In this document: positions 35,301 through 39,411 of the stretch, piece after piece
Position numbering within the stretch: position 1 is the stretch's first letter
How the letters are laid out: the number at the start of each line of letters is the position of its first letter
Assembly (NCBI GenBank): GCA_041485845.1
Contig: JBGPKH010000006.1
Location: 1-39,411 of the forward strand
From: OMOG01 sp041485845
GTDB taxonomy: Bacteria; Acidobacteriota; Terriglobia; Bryobacterales; Bryobacteraceae
DNA length: 39,411 nt
Direction: 5' to 3'
Program-made: the position numbers and the translations under genes
Notes under the pieces: model-generated
What the model saw: only the letters and a program-made list of their open reading frames with translations
Database searches by the model: none
What the model was told of the DNA's origin: nothing

Positions 35301-35392
35301 TGCCGCATCTGGGCGAGGGAGTGGCTTCGCAGGGCTATCCCGACGGGACGAATGCCCGGCGGGCGCAGGTCAGCCTGCGCGTGATCTGGTAG
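32327..35392 (+). CDS. TonB-dependent outer-membrane receptor with carboxypeptidase-regulatory-like domain (2)
   Basis: 1021 residues from the ATG at 32327 (an upstream TTG at 32288 lacks a ribosome-binding site; AAGG precedes the ATG by about 10 bases). Signal peptide about 1-22. Then the carboxypeptidase-regulatory-like fold (ATIIGTVRDPSGAAVPDAGV to about residue 95), and the plug: SQILNLPINGRRVDTYVLLT, FLTDGNDTSNQFFNE and FQVLSSGYSAEYGRAAGGII. The barrel ends RRAQVSLRVIW, with terminal Trp. The architecture is that of receptor 1 but shorter by about 180 residues, and sequence similarity is limited to the general family pattern. It begins 63 bases after the pseudokinase gene on the same strand; a functional link is unlikely. 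Substrate unknown. Confidence 0.92.
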   Translation: MIACLCIAWICATVLAPCGIAQPGTATIIGTVRDPSGAAVPDAGVEVENAARGIRRSLKTDSEGAFSVLALVPATGYRVTITKAGFSEYQVTGIELQVGAEINLGVLHVAITPERTRISVNEAINLTGPYRTEVSQVVGNSQILNLPINGRRVDTYVLLTPAVVPDGVAGLVSFRGVAGGNAFLTDGNDTSNQFFNENAGRTRISTQISQDAVQEFQVLSSGYSAEYGRAAGGIINTVTRSGSNIWSGTAYLFYRDRSLNARDRYSSVNPPEKRYQGGAGLGGPLVKDKLFFFLNGEIHRRDFPLVASLSRPPLFDAGGAFIGTCDVSPQQCDAAKQFLRRQFQVLERKANSELAFGKLDWTPSERHHVSASFNYLRWLSPNGFQTQAVLNNGEGVGANGSSSVRTRYARLAWTFVPDGARINDLRLGWFKDRHSDNINPVLVPPETGLVQITVEGQANLGISSDLPRIDPSENRFELADGFSLVGGRHTWKFGAGLIRTQDFVKYLRNRNGTYEYGDFNSFALDFSGNTTGARRWQTFSQRFGNQIFDESIRDYDAYAEDQLRLGPQVNLKLGVRYEYSTLPQPSQANPEYPDSARIPSAKTNLAPRIGLSVGFNGFRDVLRAGYGIFYARYHSGVMSTFFQENGVYQQPVHLEKRFLVDQTFGPVFPRALPAFTGLPPSDDPAFSSAIDLTFPSKDYRNPYTHQADLTLEHSFSPSLNVSASYLWSRGLRLTTVRDWNIGPPGAPAYYSLQDAQGKVVGTYSVPAYRLVNRINPRWRRVNGVESGGRSYYDALVVQVRQRLYKGLEGFVAYTWSHAIDFNQGGGADNIFFGDGPRSLWNGDYQADKASSQLDQRHRMVVSSTYEPPLSQRTGKLSRFLLTNWRLSQISTFASAQPATPAILVSGGAFPGAAFNSTLNGFGGSTRSPFDPPSSLDIDQIVRTDARITKILRFADRWQVHVNFEAFNVFNHVSNTSVNTVSYEARNGVLRPLPHLGEGVASQGYPDGTNARRAQVSLRVIW

Positions 35393-35453
35393 CGCCATAC
35401 CGCCGGCCCGATGTCCTTCGGCTCTCGTGAAGGATTTGGCACGGTTTCGGCGC

Positions 35454-36803
35454 TCACACCTGGCTCCTGGGATCGAGCAGCGCATCCAGCCGTTCTTTCG
35501 CTAATCCCGCCTTCTCCCGGGCCACTTCGCGAATCGTGCGGCCGGTGGCATAGGCTTCTTTTGCCAGCCCCGCCGCCTTTTCGTAGCCGATCTCCGGCGC
35601 CAGCGCCGTCCCCATGGCGAGCGACTGTTCGACAAATTCCTCGGCCCTCGCCCGGTCGGCTTCCAGACCGTCCACCAGTTTGCCGGCGAAGTTTCGGCTT
35701 CCCGCGGCCAACAGCTCGATCGAATCCAGCAGATCGTACGCCATCACCGGCATCATGGCGTTCAGCTCGAAATTGCCGGCCGCGGCGCACCATGCGATCG
35801 TGGCGTCGTAGCCCATCACCTGCGCGCACACCATCAGCAAGCTTTCGGCAATCACCGGGTTCACCTTCCCCGGCATAATGCTCGACCCCGGCTGCACCGC
35901 CGGCAGCTTTAGCTCGGCGAGGCCGCTTCGCGGACCGGACCCGAGCCAGCGGATGTCGTTGGCAATCTTGGTCAGCGCGGCCGCGTAGGTCCGCAGCGCC
36001 CCGCTCAGGAAGCACGCCGCGTCGCGCGCGGCCTGCGCCTCGAAATGGTTGGCCGCCTCGACGAACGGCAGCCCCGTACGGAGCGCGATCTCGGCGATCG
36101 CTTCGCGCGCGAATTCCGCGTGCGCGTTCAACCCGGTGCCCACCGCGGTGCCGCCGAGCGGCAGTTCGTAGATGCCGGCAAGTGCCGCCTCCACGCGCTC
36201 GCGCGAGGCTTCCACCTGGCGTGCGTAGCCGCTGAATTCCTGTCCCATGCGGATGGGCACGGCGTCCTGCAAGTGCGTGCGGCCCGTCTTGATGATGTCG
36301 TGGAATTCTCCGGCCTTGCGCGCCAGCGAGGCCGTGAGTTGCCGCATAGCGGGCAGCAGCCGCGCATTCACCGCTTCGGCCGCGGCGATGTGCATGGCCG
36401 TGGGAATTACGTCGTTGCTCGATTGCCCGCGATTTACTGCGTCGTTGGGGTGCGCGCCCGCCAGCCGGCCGATCACCTCGTTGGCGTTCATGTTGGTGGA
36501 AGTGCCGCTGCCGGTCTGAAAAATGTCGATCGGAAATTGGTGATCGTGCTGCCCGGCAGCCACCTGCTCGGCGGCGGCCTCGATGGCGGCCGCGCGGTCC
36601 GCGGGAAGCTCGCCCAGGCGGCCGTTGACCTTGGCGGCCGCGCTCTTGATCAGCCCCAGCGCGCGAAGGAACGATCGCGGAAAGCGCCGCCCACTGATCG
36701 GAAAGTTCTCGATGGCCCGTTCGGTTTGGGCGCCGTAGAGCGCCGCGGAGGGCACCCGCATCTCGCCCATGGTGTCGGTTTCGATTCGGAACGCGTCGCT
36801 CAT
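35454..36803 (-). CDS. fumC: Fumarate hydratase class II
   Basis: 449 residues, close to the usual 460 for the iron-independent fumarase that interconverts fumarate and malate in the TCA cycle. The fumarase/aspartase signature GSSIMPGKVNP is present near residue 310 (catalytic Ser loop). Also seen are TGSGTSTNMNANEVIGRLAG near 97-116 (substrate-binding TSxxMNxNEV type), HPNDAVNRGQSSNDVIPTAM, and TGRTHLQDAVPIRMGQEFSG with the catalytic His. The N-terminus RIETDTMGEMRVPSAALYGA is the expected fumarase rather than aspartase form, and the Q-SSN-D block distinguishes it from adenylosuccinate lyase. The convergent neighbour is TonB-receptor 2, 61 bases away. No nearby gene belongs to the TCA cycle. 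Confidence 0.94.
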   Translation of the reverse strand: MSDAFRIETDTMGEMRVPSAALYGAQTERAIENFPISGRRFPRSFLRALGLIKSAAAKVNGRLGELPADRAAAIEAAAEQVAAGQHDHQFPIDIFQTGSGTSTNMNANEVIGRLAGAHPNDAVNRGQSSNDVIPTAMHIAAAEAVNARLLPAMRQLTASLARKAGEFHDIIKTGRTHLQDAVPIRMGQEFSGYARQVEASRERVEAALAGIYELPLGGTAVGTGLNAHAEFAREAIAEIALRTGLPFVEAANHFEAQAARDAACFLSGALRTYAAALTKIANDIRWLGSGPRSGLAELKLPAVQPGSSIMPGKVNPVIAESLLMVCAQVMGYDATIAWCAAAGNFELNAMMPVMAYDLLDSIELLAAGSRNFAGKLVDGLEADRARAEEFVEQSLAMGTALAPEIGYEKAAGLAKEAYATGRTIREVAREKAGLAKERLDALLDPRSQV

Positions 36804-36875
36804 ACCTTTATTCTGCGCCCGCTTGGTATTCTGGAAAACTGGTGATTGGCCATTCTTGTCAAATCAGAGGTGGGG

Positions 36876-36989
36876 CAGACGATCGGTTGTTGTCGTCTGT
36901 CACCCGCCGGCTTTCAGCCGGCGATCTGGAGATTGGCTATTTCCCGATGTGGGGCAGGTTGTCAACCTGCGGCCGATTGTCAATCGGCC
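36876..36989. repeat. Array of four short hairpins
   Basis: Perfect inverted repeats in series: CAGACGA/TCGTCTG (36876-36899), CGCCGGC/GCCGGCG (36905-36923), GCAGGTT/AACCTGC (36954-36970) and GGCCGATT/AATCGGCC (36971-36989). The last two share the loop GTC and are immediately adjacent. CGCCGGC-TTTCA recurs with one mismatch at 37166-37184. They are probably copies of an interspersed Acidobacteriota hairpin repeat. Confidence 0.8.
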
Positions 36990-37182
36990 AGCCGAGAGAG
37001 CAGGCCCTTGCCGTCGTCCCGCTCAGATTGCTCACGCCCTTTACGGCTCGTATCCTGCCGTGCTCGGCAGGCTCCCCGGACCGGCGACCTGTGGCTGATG
37101 GGTCAGCATGCCGTTTCGGGCTGTGCGCGCCAGCCGTGGAAAGATGCGGCGCGGAAGCTCGGCTCCGCCGGCTTTCAGCCAG

Positions 37183-37402
37183 CGAGGGCCCCGACCCCCC
37201 GCCTCGGTAACTCCGGGGTCGGCGCCATCGAAGGCCCCGGCTTCGTGGCCTGGAATGCCGCGGTGGCCAAACGCTTCGCCCTAGCCGGGCACGTAGCCAT
37301 GAAGGGGGCAACAGCTTCGGCCGCATCACCAGCACCCGTGGCGGCCAATTCGGCGGCCGCCAGCCGCCAAGTTTCCGGTTTGGGCGTTTCACGTCAGGAT
37401 GA
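37183..37402 (+). pseudogene. Remnant of a TonB-dependent receptor C-terminus
   Basis: The frame starting about 37183 encodes TPRLGNSGVGAIEGPGFVAW and NAAVAKRFAL, matching the near-terminal barrel strands of Oar-like receptors (GNxGRNxxRGPGxxNWDxSxxKRF). In a different frame 37307-37402 encodes GNSFGRITSTRGGQFGGRQP and ends FRFGRFTSG-stop, the usual FGRITSTRxxRxxQ tail. The strand normally between them (RAEFFNxFNH) is missing, so an out-of-frame deletion has occurred. No upstream receptor sequence remains. Confidence 0.6.
37361..37396 (+). repeat. 36-base direct repeat, copy A
   Basis: Matches 38331-38366 at 33 of 36 positions. Copy A is inside the receptor remnant, at its terminal strand. 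Confidence 0.85.
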
Positions 37403-37571
37403 CGTGACGGGGACTTCACGGGAGTAATTCGGCCGAGAGGAGCCAACGGTGTTTGTCGTTCTTAGTCTAGTCGGGCTTCGGGAGTGTCAGGATTCCACAT
37501 CCATGGTCAGGCGTTAGAGTGGGCCAATCGGCAAAAGCGGCGATGGGAGCTCCACGATGTAGAATGAAGCT

Positions 37572-37883
37572 GTGCCGGATCTCAGCCGGTTTTTCGGGAT
37601 TATCATTCGTATGTTTGCTGAACCGGGATCGCCGCGTCACACCGCTCACTTCCACGCATATTACCAAGGCGAAGTCGGGATCTTCAGCATGGATCCCGTC
37701 GAGTTGATCGCGGGTTCCTTAGCGAGAAGGCAGAGACGGCTGGTGGAGGCGTGGGCGGAGTTACCTCAAGCTGAGTTGCGAGCCGATTGGGAACGGCTGC
37801 AAGCAAGGGCAGAGCCCAGCACCCATCGACCCATTGAAGTAGGTAGTTATGAGTCATCCGATTTATCGAGTCCGGTCCTTTGA
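37572..37883 (+). CDS. DUF4160 domain protein (toxin/antitoxin-like pair, gene 1)
   Basis: 103 residues from a GTG start. MPDLSRFFGIIIRMFAEPGS then HFHAYYQGEVGIFSMDPVEL is the DUF4160 signature, with the conserved HFHAxY motif. LVEAWAELPQAELRADWERL is the usual C-terminal helix (ELxxNW). The segment before HFHA (PRHTA) looks changed from the common NPPHFHA form. DUF4160 proteins are almost always encoded with a DUF2442 partner, which follows here with a 35-base overlap. Such pairs are often described as possible toxin-antitoxin systems; the activity is unproven. It lies next to a mobile element and gene debris, consistent with a horizontally moving module. Confidence 0.85.
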   Translation: MPDLSRFFGIIIRMFAEPGSPRHTAHFHAYYQGEVGIFSMDPVELIAGSLARRQRRLVEAWAELPQAELRADWERLQARAEPSTHRPIEVGSYESSDLSSPVL

Positions 37884-38145
37884 GGTCGTTGCTCCGTACA
37901 CACTCCGTGTTCGTTTTGACGACAATACCGAACAAACGATCGATTTTCGAGCGATTCTTGCTGGCGAACTATATGGCCCCCTGCGCAATCTCGAACTGTT
38001 CAACCAAGTGACGATTGATCCGGAGGTCGAGACACTGGTGTGGCCTAACGGAGCGGACTTTGATCCGGCAACCCTTCACGAATGGCCCGCTAATGAGCAG
38101 GCGTTCAGAGAGCTTGCGCGCCGCTGGGAGGCCGTCGAGGCGTGA
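37849..38145 (+). CDS. DUF2442 domain protein (toxin/antitoxin-like pair, gene 2)
   Basis: 98 residues. The pattern YRVRSFEVVAPYTLRVRFDD, TIDFRAILAGELYGPLRN, FNQVTIDPEVETLVWPNGAD and FDPATLHEW is the standard DUF2442 fold (phage-NadR/GpBT-like), ending in a helix. The ATG at 37849 is inside the 3' end of the DUF4160 gene, so translation is probably coupled. The two proteins are usually found together and are thought to form a complex. Confidence 0.88.
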   Translation: MSHPIYRVRSFEVVAPYTLRVRFDDNTEQTIDFRAILAGELYGPLRNLELFNQVTIDPEVETLVWPNGADFDPATLHEWPANEQAFRELARRWEAVEA

Positions 38146-38483
38146 TCGGCAGGACGGCGCCGGGACCCTCCGGGAGATTGCCGACGATCCGAAAACATCT
38201 AAAACATCTCGGCTGCCGTTTTTCGTTGGCGCGCCCGCCGCCTCATTCGCTCTCCCCTGGCTTTCCCGGCAGAAATTGACAAATTGTTCGTGAGAAGGAT
38301 TTGTCGACAGGTACCGGCATGCTGTCAGCGCAGCCGCCAAGATTCCGGTTTGGGCGTTTTTCGTCAATATGCCATAAACGAGGCGATTGCTCTACCCTTC
38401 GCGACTAGACAGGATCTATCTCACCATCTGCCTGGTTCGGTCCGTTATGATGAAATAACTTGCCGCCCTGAAAGGAGCACTCA
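38146..38483 (+). other. 338-base gap with a receptor-relic repeat, no gene
   Basis: Holds copy B of the 36-base repeat (38331-38366), again followed shortly by a stop (TAA at about 38373). No other coding signature, promoter or RNA gene was recognised. GGAG at 38474-38477 serves the following gene. Confidence 0.6.
38331..38366 (+). repeat. 36-base direct repeat, copy B
   Basis: Matches 37361-37396 at 33 of 36 positions; the flanks do not match beyond a few bases. Probably another scrap of the same receptor C-terminus. Confidence 0.85.
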
Positions 38484-39173
38484 TTGAGGGAAGGGCGCCG
38501 CTGTCTCGGTTGCGGGTCGGAGCTTGTGCTGGAACTACCGGGAGACTTCTGCCCGGAGTGCGAGCGCAACCCGAAACGGTTGCCACGCAAACCATCGTGT
38601 CCCTGTCGAATCCTGGCGGTGGTGCATCGGTTGAGGCGCCTGCCTTAAGGAGATGGTTCCTCGGGCTTGCCTTGGCGCTCGGAGGCGTGGTCTTCGCATG
38701 TTACGCGTTCGGCGCTTGCCTCATCATCACGCACAGCGAAACGGCGAAGCCATTCGGCTGGGAAGCCGCACTCCGCAACCATCGTTGGATCGTCAGCGGA
38801 GTCGATCCATCGGGTGCTGTGGCCGGAAAACTTCACAACGGAGATCGACTGCTGGCGTTCAACGAAGACCGGCGAGCGGAACAGATCGGGCCGGAGTTGT
38901 TCATGTACTTCCTTCCGCCCGGCTCCGCTTACACCATCGATGTTTGGCGAAATCCGCCCGATTCAGACATCGCGCTGACTCTGCAACTCCCCAAACGGCC
39001 GTCATCCCGGTTCACGCTTTCGCGCGTCTTGGGATTGATTCCGGGGCTGATCGAGCCTCTTGCTGGGATTATTCATGGTGTGGGTGCGACCGGACTACCG
39101 CTTGGCCAGGCTCGGTTTTGTATTTTTTCTTGTCTGGTCGGTACGGGTCTTGTACTAAGCATCAGCGCAAGAA
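38484..39173 (+). pseudogene. Zinc-ribbon membrane protein with PDZ-like domain, frameshifted and cut by an IS element
   Basis: From a TTG at 38484 (GGAG 6 bases upstream) the first frame gives RCLGCGSELVLELPGDFCPE followed by CERNP, a four-Cys zinc ribbon, but stops at 38648. The following part is in another frame: a membrane segment (FLGLALALGGVVFACYAFGA), then VSGVDPSGAVAGKLHNGDRL and LAFNEDRRAEQIGPELFMYF, a PDZ-like fold, as in the N-terminus of Acidobacteriota membrane sensors and phosphatases. A single-base indel around 38560-38600 would join them. Downstream another hydrophobic stretch runs into the transposase gene, so the C-terminal output domain is missing. The gene is inactive in two ways. 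Confidence 0.6.
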
Positions 39174-39411
39174 TTACTTCGCATTGGAAGGAGCAATGGT
39201 GTAGTTCCACTTGGGGAGGATTTTGTGTCTGGTGATTCGGAGTTCCTTCAACCTTTGGGCAGAGGGCTTGACTTTTGGTGGGTAGTCCTGCGTGTCCAGG
39301 TGGGCGCGCACTTTGAGTCCTGTGGTCGTGGTCGTTTTGCGGATCAGCCCGAGGATTTTGGCGTAGTCGGTGAGAGGTTCGGCGGCCCAGTTCTTGGTGA
39401 TCTGACTGAAC
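39174..39411 (-). CDS. ISAzo13-family transposase, C-terminal part
   Basis: Partial; the gene enters from beyond the right edge and ends with a TAA at 39176-39174. The 79 visible residues include FSQITKNWAAEPLTDYAKIL, TTTTGLKVRAHLDTQDYPPK and LRITRHKILPKWNYTIAPSN, the C-terminal pattern of ISAzo13-type transposases (NWRGxPL..TxTxTGLxVxAxLDxxxY..LxxxxHxxxPxWNYTI). The catalytic acidic triad lies mainly outside the window. The insertion has truncated the membrane protein gene on the plus strand. The exact IS end, somewhere about 39110-39170, is not resolved. Confidence 0.8.
   Translation of the reverse strand, partial: FSQITKNWAAEPLTDYAKILGLIRKTTTTTGLKVRAHLDTQDYPPKVKPSAQRLKELRITRHKILPKWNYTIAPSNAK

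Larger units (their letters stand above)
36804..37571. other. 768-base gap: hairpin array and receptor relic, no intact gene
   Basis: Contains four consecutive hairpins (36876-36989), a degenerate fifth (37166-37184), and the frameshifted C-terminal remnant of a TonB-dependent receptor (37183-37402). The reading frames here match nothing intact. The last 110 bases before the DUF4160 gene (from 37460) show no clear promoter. Confidence 0.7.

Noticed and set aside
36045..36845. A 266-codon plus-strand frame opposite fumC.
   Set aside because: Antisense shadow; fumarase signatures on the minus strand are unambiguous.

Overview
The window looks like chromosomal DNA from an Acidobacteriota bacterium of the Solibacter/Bryobacterales type. 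The DNA is GC-rich. There are two very large TonB-dependent receptors with an N-terminal carboxypeptidase-regulatory-like domain. There are several Tat-exported Gfo/Idh/MocA oxidoreductases and sugar isomerases, a Ser/Thr kinase with a C-terminal PD40-type propeller, and a CotH protein ending in the repeat domain known as the Solibacter C-terminal domain (TIGR03437-like). This placement comes from gene content only; no rRNA or tRNA was recognised.

Layout. 1-1511 (minus): start of a secreted asparaginase-family protein and a membrane acyltransferase. 1573-3826: a Tat-exported sugar isomerase, then decaying DNA with a methyltransferase pseudogene, an orphan XRE antitoxin with a palindromic operator, and a scrap joining part of a second isomerase to the tail of a HAD hydrolase. 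4087-6096: a di-haem peroxidase and a small secreted protein. 6262-7602: an oxidoreductase. 7888-11275: a translationally coupled operon of TPR protein, O-antigen-ligase-like protein and DnaJ-domain membrane protein. 11407-15024: TonB-dependent receptor 1. 15324-18294: a Cys-rich secreted protein and a second TPR/ligase pair, this time convergent and overlapping. 18477-20833: oxidoreductase plus isomerase, coupled. 20943-23564: Ser/Thr kinase. 23765-25115: a frameshifted hydrolase and a relic. 25331-30746 (minus): a phospholipase D-like protein, a CotH-like kinase, a DUF4956 membrane protein and a phosphate-porin-like protein. 30885-32263: thymidylate kinase coupled to a degenerate pseudokinase partner. 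32327-35392: TonB-dependent receptor 2. 35454-36803 (minus): fumarase C. 36804-39411: hairpin arrays, receptor relics, a DUF4160/DUF2442 pair, and a zinc-ribbon membrane protein cut by an ISAzo13-type transposase running off the end.

How the genes fit together. Tat-exported oxidoreductases and isomerases, with SusC-like TonB receptors, suggest periplasmic sugar handling by a polymer-degrading heterotroph. The two TPR/carbohydrate-binding-like plus O-antigen-ligase modules point to surface glycan assembly. The CotH/DUF4956/porin cluster may concern phosphate or phosphorylated envelope proteins. Intergenic DNA is rich in hairpin repeats and gene debris, showing active local rearrangement. The most intriguing candidates for new biology are the duplicated TPR/ligase modules, the kinase/pseudokinase pair and the CotH/DUF4956/porin cluster; their functions here are inferred.
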